From IMG/VR virus record IMGVR_UViG_3300020175_000005, positions 1 through 64,000 of that record: a DNA stretch of 64,000 bases. One strand, given 5' to 3'. The notes beneath the pieces are model-generated. The model was not told the DNA's origin. It worked only from the letters and a program-made list of their open reading frames with translations, and did not search any database. The stretch comes from a virus. The position numbers and the translations under genes are program-made. Each line of letters starts with the position of its first letter. The first letter of the stretch is position 1. Shown one piece after another: positions 18,040 to 25,998 of this stretch.

Positions 18040-18713
18040 TTTTTAAACCTTGTTATGAATTCCTGTTTTTGTTTTTCAGTAGCAAGAGCTGGAATTTTTA
18101 CTTGTACTACTATATGCAAGTTGCCTCGCTTGTGCTTTTTTCTGTCCAGTAAACCAAATTGCTCAATAACAAACTGGCTTTTGTCAGTTGTGCCTGGTGC
18201 GATTGACAATGGTATAGTATCACCACATGGTGTTGTAACATCAATTTTTCCGCCGCACATTGCATCGATAATATCTAACTCTAAATCCAGTATACAGTTA
18301 AAACCGTGTCTTGTAAAGTGTTTATTTTTAAGTTCATGTATATTTAAGATATATTTTTTACCTTGGGCATTGACTTTAAACTTGTCACCTAGCTTTGCAC
18401 CGGGGGGAATACTTAATTGTATATCACCTACTTCTGGCACACTAATAATTTCGTTATTGACGCCGTGTATTTGCTGATATATGCTTAATTGTATGTTTAT
18501 TAACTTTAGATCTTGTCTGGGAACAATCGGAACATAAGTTTTATTTTTAAGTTGCTCATATGCTGTTTTGACTAACATAAACATTTCAGGATCTCCGCCA
18601 AATTTATCTGGGTGGTACCTTAATGCTTTTACTTTGTATGCAGCCTTGATTTCATCAAGAGTAGCCGATGTTTTAATTCCCAAAAGTTTCCAAGGATTCT
18701 TGTCAATTTTCAT
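18036..18713 (-). CDS. DnaJ-like co-chaperone (no zinc finger)
   Basis: Start taken at the ATG at 18713, which follows AAAGAGGCG; a longer frame from a GTG at 18749 overlaps the late promoter. Residues 5-65 are a J domain (PWKLLGIKTSATLDEIKAAYK, then YHPDKFGGDPEMF) with the HPD motif intact. The C-terminal 150 residues resemble the DnaJ substrate-binding domains (IPPGAKLGDKFKVNAQGKKY, RGNLHIVVQVKIP). It lacks the Cys-rich zinc finger, as in CbpA-type proteins. It would recruit host DnaK. Co-transcribed with clpA, suggesting a shared proteostasis task. Confidence 0.9.
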   Translation of the reverse strand: MKIDKNPWKLLGIKTSATLDEIKAAYKVKALRYHPDKFGGDPEMFMLVKTAYEQLKNKTYVPIVPRQDLKLINIQLSIYQQIHGVNNEIISVPEVGDIQLSIPPGAKLGDKFKVNAQGKKYILNIHELKNKHFTRHGFNCILDLELDIIDAMCGGKIDVTTPCGDTIPLSIAPGTTDKSQFVIEQFGLLDRKKHKRGNLHIVVQVKIPALATEKQKQEFITRFKK

Positions 18714-18733
18714 AGTGCGCCTCTTTCTAAACT

Positions 18734-18741
18734 TATTTATT
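18734..18741 (-). promoter_or_regulatory. T4-type late promoter (AATAAATA)
   Basis: Minus-strand TCAATAAATAAG, 20 nt before the ATG of the J-protein gene, heading the dnaJ-like/clpA operon. Confidence 0.55.
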
Positions 18742-18768
18742 GAAGGCACCTATCTAGTTAAATGTGTG

Positions 18769-19119
18769 TTAATCTTGTTGGTAATATTCCTCGTATGCAA
18801 TATTGATAGCCTTTTGTTGCTGTACTAGCTTTAACAAATCTGCCATATTGAGCGTTAAGTTTTCCCAACCGTCCTCAGTTAATGCAAAAATTACTATTGG
18901 GCTGCCCTCAGCTTCTAATTTATCAAATACTTCTTGTACATTATCGGGAGTAACTACTATCCATTTTACATTACGTGAAGAAAATTGATCAGCTTGTGGC
19001 AAAACAAGCGGACTTCTTTCTATTGGTTTTGTGTTTACAACAACCTGATCTGGTCTACTGCTGCACGCCGTTACCAGTAACAGTGTTGATACAATTAATA
19101 TACTTTGGATCATTTTCAT
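18769..19119 (-). CDS. Putative outer-membrane spanin lipoprotein (o-spanin)
   Basis: Start taken at the ATG at 19119 (AGG upstream). A short basic N-terminus and hydrophobic segment end in the lipobox LVTAC|SS, a signal-peptidase II site. The mature part has a Pro-containing linker and two helices. The gene begins inside the upstream coiled-coil TM gene in a different frame, the classic Rz/Rz1 arrangement. At about 95 mature residues it is long for an o-spanin, so another lipoprotein role remains possible. Confidence 0.65.
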   Translation of the reverse strand: MKMIQSILIVSTLLLVTACSSRPDQVVVNTKPIERSPLVLPQADQFSSRNVKWIVVTPDNVQEVFDKLEAEGSPIVIFALTEDGWENLTLNMADLLKLVQQQKAINIAYEEYYQQD

Positions 19120-19534
19120 CTGTGTTATTACCTGATAGTATTTCAAAACATGAAAATACTTCATTGGTTCCTATGTTAATTTCGTTTTCAATGTATTCTG
19201 GGTCTTCAATTGCACGTTCACCTACATTGAGATAGCGGCCGTCAGTTCCACGCTGTAGTAAAGATTCTAAGTCTTGCACTCGCTGTCTACTAGCGGTAAA
19301 GTCATCATTTAATGTATTGAGGGTGGTCCCCATAATAGCAATATCTCTTTTTAGAGACATAGTTGCTGATTGTTGAGAGCGTAACGCTTCTTCAAGTCTT
19401 GCTTGATTTTCAGCATATTGTATAATTGCCGCTTGACTGTCTCGATAATACCAGTATGCAACACCGGAAAATGCTGCGAATGCCGCAAACATAATTAAAT
19501 AAACTTTTAATTTTCCCATGATTTTAAACATCAT
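19055..19534 (-). CDS. Putative inner-membrane spanin (i-spanin)
   Basis: A 159-aa protein. One N-terminal TM segment (about 9-28) with Lys before it, then a long heptad-like periplasmic coiled coil (about 30-95: [20 protein letters not shown] and onwards). This topology is that of Rz-type i-spanins. The 3' part overlaps the lipoprotein gene in another frame. Together they would fuse inner and outer membranes at lysis. The ATGA overlap with infA places lysis and translation genes in one operon. Confidence 0.7.
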   Translation of the reverse strand: MMFKIMGKLKVYLIMFAAFAAFSGVAYWYYRDSQAAIIQYAENQARLEEALRSQQSATMSLKRDIAIMGTTLNTLNDDFTASRQRVQDLESLLQRGTDGRYLNVGERAIEDPEYIENEINIGTNEVFSCFEILSGNNTDENDPKYINCINTVTGNGVQQ

Positions 19535-19749
19535 TTATACCTAAAAGTAATACGTCCTTTGGAAAGATCGTAAGGTGTCATTTCAACATCAACGACATCG
19601 CCTTGTAATATTTTAATTCTATTTTTACGGATTTTTCCGCTTATAATACCAAGTATAACATTTCCAGATTCTAGTTCTACTTTAAATGTAGCACCAGGTA
19701 GACACTCTATAACAGTGCCTTTCATTGCAATTGGATCTTCTTTTGCCAT
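19531..19749 (-). CDS. infA: Translation initiation factor IF-1 homologue
   Basis: A 72-aa protein, the exact length of bacterial IF-1 and alignable throughout: [19 protein letters not shown] at the start, KVELESGN, a central [12 protein letters not shown] and terminal [15 protein letters not shown]. All OB-fold landmarks that contact the 30S A site are kept. IF-1 cooperates with IF-2 and IF-3 in initiation. A full-length copy in a phage is rare; with phage IF-3 and bS21 it suggests active steering of host initiation. Overlaps neighbours on both sides by 1-4 nt. Confidence 0.95.
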   Translation of the reverse strand: MAKEDPIAMKGTVIECLPGATFKVELESGNVILGIISGKIRKNRIKILQGDVVDVEMTPYDLSKGRITFRYK

Positions 19750-20252
19750 TAATAATCTTTTAAAAACTTTAGTCTATTGCTAATAGCTTTTTTCTCTGTA
19801 ATTTCTTCTGCCTTGGGATTGTGTTTAATCTCATACTCATATGCATCAGTTTCTACTGCCGCATTGAACGCTTCAAGTGACCAAGGTTTTGGATTTTTGT
19901 CATTATACGAAGTAAACAACCAGTTTTCAACCGCATTATCCACACGTTGTACGTCATCTAAAATTCGTTGTATTTTTTTACCTGACTTGCTATCACGACT
20001 AATTTCTATATACAACTTGTAAAAACCATCTTCATCTGGACCTGGGCTAGGCTCTACATCAATTAAATCTAATCCAGTTTCCAAAAACTGACTTAAATCC
20101 ATTGCTGGATTTCGGTCTTTAATTTTAATAGCAACGACAATAACATTTTTGTCGTCACCCAGTTTACTTTTGTACTGGTCAATACTTGCGATATTATCAA
20201 CATGATTGGACAAATCATTTTTTGATATTGATTCATTAAGATTGGATGGCAT
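19749..20252 (-). CDS. Hypothetical protein (167 aa)
   Basis: Soluble alpha/beta sequence with an acidic-Pro loop ([20 protein letters not shown]) in the middle and a charged helical C-terminus. It overlaps the upstream gene by 17 nt and infA by 1 nt. Similar unnamed proteins are common in T4-like marine phages, but I cannot name a function. Confidence 0.6.
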   Translation of the reverse strand: MPSNLNESISKNDLSNHVDNIASIDQYKSKLGDDKNVIVVAIKIKDRNPAMDLSQFLETGLDLIDVEPSPGPDEDGFYKLYIEISRDSKSGKKIQRILDDVQRVDNAVENWLFTSYNDKNPKPWSLEAFNAAVETDAYEYEIKHNPKAEEITEKKAISNRLKFLKDY

Positions 20253-20766
20253 CGTCGTCTCCTAGTCCGGCATCTTGAGCTGAATCAACTGCATCTTGGT
20301 CAATTGACAAATTAACGTCAGTGTTGTCAAGCTCAACAGTATCAGCAGTAATTGAGTCCATAAATTGGCGTGGAATAACAAGTGTCACTAGCCAAATTTT
20401 CTTTTTAATTTTTTTGGCTGCTGACTGACCAATACGCCTTTCATCGCCATTTGGATCACGATCTTCAGGCTCTACTAGTTTAGCTGCTGTAATTAATTCG
20501 TCTTTTGCATAATAAACTTTGCAACCTTTGCGGGTTAGTCTTTCAGCACCATCTGGATCTGGCATAGATTTATACGGATACATCAGTGTTACTGTTACCC
20601 AGTAACGCTCAATATCCGGACCATCAACAACTTCGCCTTCGATCCAATTGTCGTAAGCATATACATTGAGACGGTCAAGAACACCTTCAACCTGCATTAA
20701 TACTTCAAGAGCACTACTACGATTACTGTTATCCAGCAATTTGTCTATAATTTTCATTTGATCCAT
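20236..20766 (-). CDS. Hypothetical protein (176 aa)
   Basis: First gene of the operon that includes infA and the spanins; AAGAGGAAT precedes the ATG. The core holds alternating strands (WIEGEVVDGPDIERYWVTVTLMYPYK), a Lys-rich patch (AAKKIKKKIW) and a very acidic C-terminal tail. No catalytic motif. Possibly structural or regulatory; function unknown. Confidence 0.6.
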   Translation of the reverse strand: MDQMKIIDKLLDNSNRSSALEVLMQVEGVLDRLNVYAYDNWIEGEVVDGPDIERYWVTVTLMYPYKSMPDPDGAERLTRKGCKVYYAKDELITAAKLVEPEDRDPNGDERRIGQSAAKKIKKKIWLVTLVIPRQFMDSITADTVELDNTDVNLSIDQDAVDSAQDAGLGDDDAIQS

Positions 20767-20785
20767 AATGTTATTCCTCTTATCG

Positions 20786-20830
20786 TATTTATGCTTAATA
20801 GCATTATAATGGTTATTTTTATTTTGTCAA
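20786..20830 (-). promoter_or_regulatory. Overlapping early and late promoters
   Basis: Minus strand: TTGACA, 16-nt spacer, TATAAT (20803-20830), followed 9 bases downstream by the late box CATAAATA (20786-20793). The operon with infA could thus be read both early and late. Confidence 0.65.
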
Positions 20831-20920
20831 GCGTCTTTGTGTGCTAGGTTAATTATCTTGCCAAAGTGTTAAATACATATGCGAGTAGCTCATAAGGGTT
20901 ATTACAAACTAGGAGTTAAA

Positions 20921-21676
20921 ATGGCTAAACGAGCTCGTAAAACTAAAAAACAAGAACATTATCAAAAAGATCATCAAGGCGGAAGATCGCCTGATGTAAT
21001 TCAGATAAACAACTACAAACAACGTCACAGTCAAGTTAATATTATACCACGTAACTTGTCACAAGAAACGTATGTTGACTTATTAGATGACGACAGTAAA
21101 AGTATTATTTTTGCTATGGGACCGGCAGGTACCGGTAAAACACTATTGGCAGTACTTTCAGCAATCCGTGCGCTTAAAAACGGCGAGATTGATAAAATTG
21201 TAGTTACACGACCAGCTGTGAGTGTTGATGAACAACACGGCTTCCTACCAGGATCATTAGTAGAGAAAATGGCACCATGGACTCGTCCAATATTTGATGT
21301 ATTTGAAGAGTACTGGAGCCCGCTGCAAATTGAAAGTATGATCGCAGACAATATTATTGAAATTGCGCCACTTGCTTATATGCGAGGTAGAACTTTCAAG
21401 AATTCATGGATTTTAGCAGACGAAATGCAAAACGCAACACCTTCGCAAATGAAGATGCTGCTTACACGTATTGGCGAAAATTCACGTATTGTAGTGACAG
21501 GTGACCTTGCACAACATGACAGAGGATTTGAACAAAATGGCTTAAAAGATTTTATTAAACATCTGGCAACTAAGAAAAGCACTATGATTGACTATGTAGA
21601 ATTTGCTAGAAAAGACGTCGAAAGACACCCAGCTGTTCAAGAAGTATTGGACATTTATGGAGACGAAGATATTTAA
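20921..21676 (+). CDS. phoH: PhoH-like ATPase
   Basis: Start placed at the ATG at 20921 after TAGGAGTTAAA; an upstream ATG at 20879 has no such site. 251 aa. Walker A FAMGPAGTGKTLLA, VVTRPAVSVDEQHGFLPG, MRGRTFKNSWILADEMQN (Walker B) and VVTGDLAQHD are the PhoH landmarks. PhoH is very common in marine phages, with suspected RNA-related ATPase or phosphate-stress roles that are not settled. It is one of the few plus-strand genes and converges with the HAD gene, overlapping its 3' end by 4 nt. Confidence 0.93.
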   Translation: MAKRARKTKKQEHYQKDHQGGRSPDVIQINNYKQRHSQVNIIPRNLSQETYVDLLDDDSKSIIFAMGPAGTGKTLLAVLSAIRALKNGEIDKIVVTRPAVSVDEQHGFLPGSLVEKMAPWTRPIFDVFEEYWSPLQIESMIADNIIEIAPLAYMRGRTFKNSWILADEMQNATPSQMKMLLTRIGENSRIVVTGDLAQHDRGFEQNGLKDFIKHLATKKSTMIDYVEFARKDVERHPAVQEVLDIYGDEDI

Positions 21677-22251
21677 TCGTTGACGATAACGTCAACAATT
21701 TCAGCCCAATTGGCTACTCGCACAATATCATCGTTAACATAGTTGCTGTTGTGATCATGTTCGATAAGAATGCTTTTAAGTCCTAGCTTGAGACCACACT
21801 CGGCGTTCTCAGCCTTGTCTTCAAGCCAATACATTCCAGTACCCTCGTATGGAGCCAGTGCATCATCTTTATCTGCACCAGTATCCAAACAAACAACATC
21901 CAAAAACACATTTTTACCGAACAGATTCTTTAGGTTGCTTATACGCAACATACGAGCCTTTTCATCCAAGCTCAGGCTAGTAATACACACAAACTGGTAT
22001 CCAGCTTCAACTAGCTTTGCGACACCGCTACGTGCATCACGTAAAGCTGGCAGGAAGCCCATCCAAGCACTTTCGTTAAATTCACGGATTAACTTTTTGC
22101 ATTCTGGCCGACTAATACCGAATGCTACATCCATTTCATAAACGCCTTCTACGACACGAACGTATCCTTTGGAAGACATCCAATCAAAAAAGGTGTCTGC
22201 CCAATCGCAAAGTACACCATCACAGTCGGTTAGGATAATTTTGTCTGTCAT
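21673..22251 (-). CDS. HAD-superfamily phosphatase
   Basis: A 192-aa protein. Motif I LTDCDGVLCDW (DxD), motif II ITSLS, and a late acidic motif YWLEDKAEN give a HAD hydrolase with a small cap. Short phage members are often 5'-nucleotidases or polynucleotide 3'-phosphatases; specificity cannot be read. Driven by its own early promoter at 22287-22315. Confidence 0.82.
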   Translation of the reverse strand: MTDKIILTDCDGVLCDWADTFFDWMSSKGYVRVVEGVYEMDVAFGISRPECKKLIREFNESAWMGFLPALRDARSGVAKLVEAGYQFVCITSLSLDEKARMLRISNLKNLFGKNVFLDVVCLDTGADKDDALAPYEGTGMYWLEDKAENAECGLKLGLKSILIEHDHNSNYVNDDIVRVANWAEIVDVIVND

Positions 22252-22286
22252 ATTCTCATCTTTCTTCTTTATTAACTTATATTATT

Positions 22287-22315
22287 AGTATACAGTAAGG
22301 CGTCTTGGTTGTCAA
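22287..22315 (-). promoter_or_regulatory. Sigma70-like early promoter with AAGACGCCTT
   Basis: TTGACA, 17-nt spacer with AAGACGCCTT (one change from the shared palindrome), TATACT. Drives the HAD phosphatase. Confidence 0.85.
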
Positions 22316-22330
22316 GCCTTTTTTTAATTT

Positions 22331-22603
22331 TTATGCCGGTGCTAACATGCTAGCAGTTACTTTCCACTGTGTAGACGAGCTGTTATCCATTACAACTACA
22401 GTCTTTTGATTAACTTTGGTAACACGGCCTGTTACTTTAACATTACGACGTCCAGTAAATGATACAGTGTCACCTATTACAAACGAACGTGATGCTTGAC
22501 GAGCAAGGTATGTTTGGCGCAACTTGATTGCCTCGATTGCTTGGTTAAGCTCTTCGCGGTCCATACGTGCAATTTGATCTACTACTGTTTTTACCATAGC
22601 CAT
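22331..22603 (-). CDS. Small SH3-like hypothetical protein (90 aa)
   Basis: Helical N-terminus (MDREELNQAIEAIKLRQTYLARQ) followed by a KOW/SH3-like barrel: VIGDTVSFTGRRNVKVTGRVTKV and KTVVVMD. Such modules bind RNA or ribosomal proteins, but here that is inference. AAGGAATAAC precedes the ATG. Early monocistronic gene in a cassette promoter setting, so a host-takeover role is plausible. Confidence 0.6.
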   Translation of the reverse strand: MAMVKTVVDQIARMDREELNQAIEAIKLRQTYLARQASRSFVIGDTVSFTGRRNVKVTGRVTKVNQKTVVVMDNSSSTQWKVTASMLAPA

Positions 22604-22639
22604 TGTGTTATTCCTTGCTTTTGTTTAACTTACTCATAT

Positions 22640-22668
22640 AATATAGCAGTAAGACGTCTTGATGTCAA
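22640..22668 (-). promoter_or_regulatory. Sigma70-like early promoter with perfect AAGACGTCTT
   Basis: TTGACA, 17-nt spacer with the perfect 10-bp palindrome, TATATT, then the conserved GTAAGTTAAACAAAAG leader. Confidence 0.87.
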
Positions 22669-22700
22669 GAAAAAACGCAAGAAAGGTTTCCTGCGTTTTC
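22669..22700 (-). terminator. Rho-independent terminator
   Basis: Minus-strand AAAACGCAGGAAA and TTTCTTGCGTTTT form a 13-bp stem (one G-U), followed by T residues; preceded by the repeated TATAACCCATTGA element. Ends the 22716-24026 transcript. Confidence 0.88.
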
Positions 22701-22715
22701 AATGGGTTATAATTT

Positions 22716-24026
22716 TTATTGGTTAGTTCGATATACTGCATTAAGGTCGATAAAAACTTGACCTGGTATCATCCAGTACTCCCCAGGCTTGGTTATGTGC
22801 TTGGTTGTCCAAGTACCAACCCTACCATCAAAGGCATTCTCATATCCAAACTCTCTGCCCAATCCTGGCTCATATTTTTTCCAATAGCGTAATGAATGCC
22901 TGACTGCCAGTTGCGGACCCGCTGTATTTTTTTCACGTTGCTTCCAAGGCTTGAGCAAATCTGTCCAAGGAATATTATCTGGGCCAGTTCCGATATCCTT
23001 CTTTGCGTATTCCAAAAATATACCAGCGTCGTCATTCCAAACATTGTCAAATGCAATACGCAATGCCTCATGCACTTTTTTACCTTCAGGCATAGTATGG
23101 TTAAGGAAGTCATACCCCAATGTATCAAGAATTTCCACATACATACTCATATAATAAGGCACATCTTTGTAGTAAGACATTGCTCGGTTACCACGTGATG
23201 CCATACCAGCATGTATTCCACGGGAATCAAAGATAGTGGTTACATATTGCAAACTATCAATACCTTCATCCCAAAGCTCTTGGTTACTAAAAAGTAGTCC
23301 GCCCAACATCTTTGCATAGGTGTAACGGAAACGTGTGCTACCACAATCATCAACGAATGTAGTTTTGATAATTTTTACACATCGTGGTCGAGATTGATTG
23401 TCACTGGAAAAGTTGACCAGTGTTAGTTTATTTAATTCTGACTGTATCCATTTGTCTACTTGGACTCGCTGCTTGGGAGTGAAATCAAATCTAGGATATT
23501 CAATAGCATATGCTTCCATCAAATATGCCCAAAATTCATGATACTCATATGATCCATGAAACGAGCGTGGATGACGAATACTTTTGTTGTCGCTCCAGTA
23601 AAGCATAAGATTTTTTAGCATATCACGATCACCGTGATACTGTCTATGTTGCAAGTCAGTCCAACAGTCAATTATTTGCGAATCGCCTTTTCCGGCATAC
23701 TTGTTCCAATTTTGGAATTTGCTTTCGCACACTCCACGTGCTGGATTGTTTGCCTTGCCGCGTAGTCTAACAAACTTGTTCTGACGAGTGATACTATCGT
23801 ACTTCTGATAATCTGAGATAAACTGCCATTGATCTGGAAGTTCAATATCCATCAGCGGTGTTCTCAAATTTGTCCACCTTTTCGGCACACTATAACTACT
23901 AGTAGTTCTGCCGTATTTGTCACCAGTGAATGATGATATTGGTGCCGATTTCGGCGAGCTGTCGCCTGTCGTTGTCTGGCAAGCAGATATAGTTAGTGAT
24001 AAAATTATTAAGAGTACGTATTTCAT
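22716..24026 (-). CDS. Lipoprotein, possible polysaccharide lyase (alginate-lyase-like)
   Basis: A 436-aa protein. The N-terminus is a lipoprotein signal (LTISAC|QTT). The mature part is rich in Trp, Tyr and Arg and appears mainly alpha-helical: HEFWAYLMEAYAIEYPRFDF, FRYTYAKMLGGLLFSNQELW, RGNRAMSYYKDVPYYMSMYVE. This pattern resembles alpha/alpha-toroid lyases of the alginate lyase type, but catalytic residues cannot be placed with certainty. A phage lipoprotein of this size expressed from an early-type promoter could alter the host surface, for example capsule removal or superinfection exclusion. Confidence 0.55.
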   Translation of the reverse strand: MKYVLLIILSLTISACQTTTGDSSPKSAPISSFTGDKYGRTTSSYSVPKRWTNLRTPLMDIELPDQWQFISDYQKYDSITRQNKFVRLRGKANNPARGVCESKFQNWNKYAGKGDSQIIDCWTDLQHRQYHGDRDMLKNLMLYWSDNKSIRHPRSFHGSYEYHEFWAYLMEAYAIEYPRFDFTPKQRVQVDKWIQSELNKLTLVNFSSDNQSRPRCVKIIKTTFVDDCGSTRFRYTYAKMLGGLLFSNQELWDEGIDSLQYVTTIFDSRGIHAGMASRGNRAMSYYKDVPYYMSMYVEILDTLGYDFLNHTMPEGKKVHEALRIAFDNVWNDDAGIFLEYAKKDIGTGPDNIPWTDLLKPWKQREKNTAGPQLAVRHSLRYWKKYEPGLGREFGYENAFDGRVGTWTTKHITKPGEYWMIPGQVFIDLNAVYRTNQ

Positions 24027-24055
24027 GACTCATCCTTTTGTTAATTACTAATAAG

Positions 24056-24084
24056 AGTATATAACAAAGTATTTTGGTTGTCAA
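24056..24084 (-). promoter_or_regulatory. Sigma70-like promoter for the lipoprotein gene
   Basis: TTGACA, 17-nt spacer, TATACT; the -35 overlaps the stop of the Smr gene. The spacer AACCAAAATACTTTGTTA keeps only traces of the shared palindrome. Confidence 0.75.
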
Positions 24085-24380
24085 TGATTTTTGTTGAATT
24101 TTTTGTAAAGACCAGTTAAGTCCACTGGTTGACTGTTTTCTTTGGGGATAAGTTTATTTTTATTTAACAGAACCTTGTATGCGCCAGTGTTTGGATCCAT
24201 ACGTGAGCATGATTTGGTATATTGATTATTGTGTACCCAAGCGACTAGTTCAGATCCAATCTGTCCATGCCCAGTGATAATTACAGTACTTTTGCTGCCA
24301 TTATGATAGCAGTTAGCGACATGTTGATTAAACTTTCTCCAAGCACTATGTACAGTATAACCATGCAAATCTAAAGTCAT
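24081..24380 (-). CDS. Smr-domain protein
   Basis: Start placed at the ATG at 24380 (ATGA overlap with the upstream stop) rather than the longer frame from 24419. 99 aa. Begins TLDLHGYTVHSAWRKFNQHV, then STVIITGHGQIGSELVAWV and GAYKVLL: the LDLHG and TGHG motifs of the small MutS-related domain, a nuclease fold that cuts RNA or branched DNA. In bacteria Smr proteins can cleave mRNA at collided ribosomes, which would be meaningful beside a phage tmRNA, but that link is speculative. Fifth gene of a tightly overlapping operon. Confidence 0.82.
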   Translation of the reverse strand: MTLDLHGYTVHSAWRKFNQHVANCYHNGSKSTVIITGHGQIGSELVAWVHNNQYTKSCSRMDPNTGAYKVLLNKNKLIPKENSQPVDLTGLYKKFNKNH

Positions 24381-24574
24381 CCGCCGCCTTGGAATCTTCC
24401 ATCCCTTGGCACATACCAATTCTTTTGATTATGTATTTTTCCCATAAGGGAAGTGATTTCACGTACAGTATCGAAGTCTCCACGGTTACTTGCCATAGAG
24501 ATCATATTTAGAAGTGCCTTTTCAATAAGAGCTAGTTCAGCTACTGATATGTTAAATTGTTCGTTGGGCTTCAT
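24377..24574 (-). CDS. Small hypothetical protein (65 aa)
   Basis: Predicted helical (VAELALIEKALLNMISMASN) with a Gly-rich end. Overlaps both neighbours by 4 nt within a five-gene operon. No family recognised. Confidence 0.6.
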   Translation of the reverse strand: MKPNEQFNISVAELALIEKALLNMISMASNRGDFDTVREITSLMGKIHNQKNWYVPRDGRFQGGG

Positions 24575-24774
24575 AATTTCATCACAAACTCCATGCCACT
24601 AAAATTAGCAACATAAACACCAGGCTTGATGCGATGGAAATTTAATGGAATAGTTTCAAAAGCACATCGTATTGTACCGTTTTGTTGACTAATAAAATCA
24701 ACTTCTACTTCCTGGTCACGATCAGTGCACCATACTTTGATACGATCAGGTATAGTAATTTTTCCATTTTTCAT
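24571..24774 (-). CDS. Small hypothetical protein (67 aa)
   Basis: A compact beta-rich protein (ITIPDRIKVWCTDRDQEVEV, then YVANFSGMEFVM). ATGA overlaps on both sides. Function unknown. Confidence 0.6.
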   Translation of the reverse strand: MKNGKITIPDRIKVWCTDRDQEVEVDFISQQNGTIRCAFETIPLNFHRIKPGVYVANFSGMEFVMKL

Positions 24775-24965
24775 TTTTTTTCCTCATCAAAAGGAACGAC
24801 TACTGCGTTCTTCCAAATTTTTGAAGCTTCTAAGGCTTCATCTACAGTGTCATATGTTTGTACTTGTAAATCCCAACATCTGCCACCATTATCCTTTGTT
24901 ACATATATAACATCATCAGGAGAAAGTTCCAATAGTATTGCCCACTTGTGGTCCGAGGTTGTCAT
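24771..24965 (-). CDS. Small hypothetical protein (64 aa)
   Basis: Acidic alpha/beta peptide with a helix DTVDEALEASKIWKN near the C-terminus. ATGA overlaps on both sides in the Smr operon. Function unknown. Confidence 0.6.
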   Translation of the reverse strand: MTTSDHKWAILLELSPDDVIYVTKDNGGRCWDLQVQTYDTVDEALEASKIWKNAVVVPFDEEKK

Positions 24966-25360
24966 CGTCTCATACTCGCAATGTCTTTTGCGTCTTCTTT
25001 TTTATCAGCAAAGATTGGAACCATGTTTGATTTGTGCATGGTTGCGATGCCAAGCAACTGTCTTTCACCGCTATAAGTGTTACCTTCACGGGCTGGACCA
25101 TGTCCTGCAATCTGATCGCTAGTTGGCACGGTATTGCGACTATCTGACTTATAATCTGGGATACCATGAATACCTAGGCGCTTTCCTTGTGCATTACGTT
25201 TGGCTTTTAATTCTAATTGTTCGGGATGTACTCCCATTTTACGCAGATATTTATCGTGATCCGCTTCTGCTTTTAATTGCTTGGCAGTTTTTTTACGATT
25301 GGATTTTTTACTGTTGTATTTTGTTGTGGTCATATAAGGACCAACTAAGTGCATAGACAT
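24962..25360 (-). CDS. Conserved phage-type basic protein (132 aa)
   Basis: TTTGGAGGTATCGTA precedes the ATG. The first 70 residues are very Lys/Arg-rich (YNSKKSNRKKTAKQLKAEAD) and the rest is polar. It looks like a nucleic-acid-binding protein with disordered ends. First gene of the operon that ends with the Smr protein. Confidence 0.6.
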   Translation of the reverse strand: MSMHLVGPYMTTTKYNSKKSNRKKTAKQLKAEADHDKYLRKMGVHPEQLELKAKRNAQGKRLGIHGIPDYKSDSRNTVPTSDQIAGHGPAREGNTYSGERQLLGIATMHKSNMVPIFADKKEDAKDIASMRR

Positions 25361-25392
25361 TACGATACCTCCAAAGTAAATATTATAGTACT

Positions 25393-25421
25393 ATATTAGA
25401 GCAATTAGTATACTATGTCAA
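25393..25421 (-). promoter_or_regulatory. Sigma70-like promoter of the Smr operon
   Basis: TTGACA, 17-nt spacer, TAATAT on the minus strand, about 30 nt before the ATG at 25360. Confidence 0.8.
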
Positions 25422-25428
25422 GTATTAA

Positions 25429-25998
25429 TTAACCATCCCATAGTTGGTCGGCGTCTCTCCAGTCGCCCTGTACATAATTAATGATCACACTATATCTCAA
25501 GTCAGTAACAACTTCAGGCTTAACACCATGAATAATTTCGCCGCCTGCGTGAGTCATCCATCCAGTGTTGTTTACAAATGGAACAGTATAGAATTGTGTA
25601 TCCCAATCCTTGTATATTGTTGTACCCCAATTTGGTTCACCGTCACCCATATAAATTTGCAAAGTGATTAGTTTTTCAGGTATGTCGATGTGCTTGTCTA
25701 GATGACTTCCCAGATTATCCGCAACCAGTTCAACACGTAACTTCCCATGAGTACAGTCGACACCAGTAATATCAGTAAACAAGTCTTTTTTATTCAAATA
25801 TGGTTCAAAAACTGAACGGATGTCAGCTGAGCTATTCTTAGTAACAAATGTTCTAATCGAACTTGCATCTCCACGATTGCCATTGATATCAATCGGCGTT
25901 TGTGGAACATGATTCATAATAATTTGTTGTTCTTCTTGGTTGAAGACTTTTTTTACATGGAACCACTTGCCTGGCTCTGTGTGTAGATCAATCTGCAT
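25429..25998 (-). CDS. 2OG-Fe(II) oxygenase-like protein
   Basis: A 189-aa protein. HIDIPEKLITLQIYMGDG supplies an HxD metal pair, GGEIIHGV the distal His, and LRYSVIINYV the Arg that would hold 2-oxoglutarate, all in the order of a prolyl-hydroxylase-type double-stranded beta-helix. Substrate unknown. It overlaps the upstream radical SAM gene by 11 nt, so an oxygenase and a radical SAM enzyme are translationally coupled. Confidence 0.8.
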   Translation of the reverse strand: MQIDLHTEPGKWFHVKKVFNQEEQQIIMNHVPQTPIDINGNRGDASSIRTFVTKNSSADIRSVFEPYLNKKDLFTDITGVDCTHGKLRVELVADNLGSHLDKHIDIPEKLITLQIYMGDGEPNWGTTIYKDWDTQFYTVPFVNNTGWMTHAGGEIIHGVKPEVVTDLRYSVIINYVQGDWRDADQLWDG

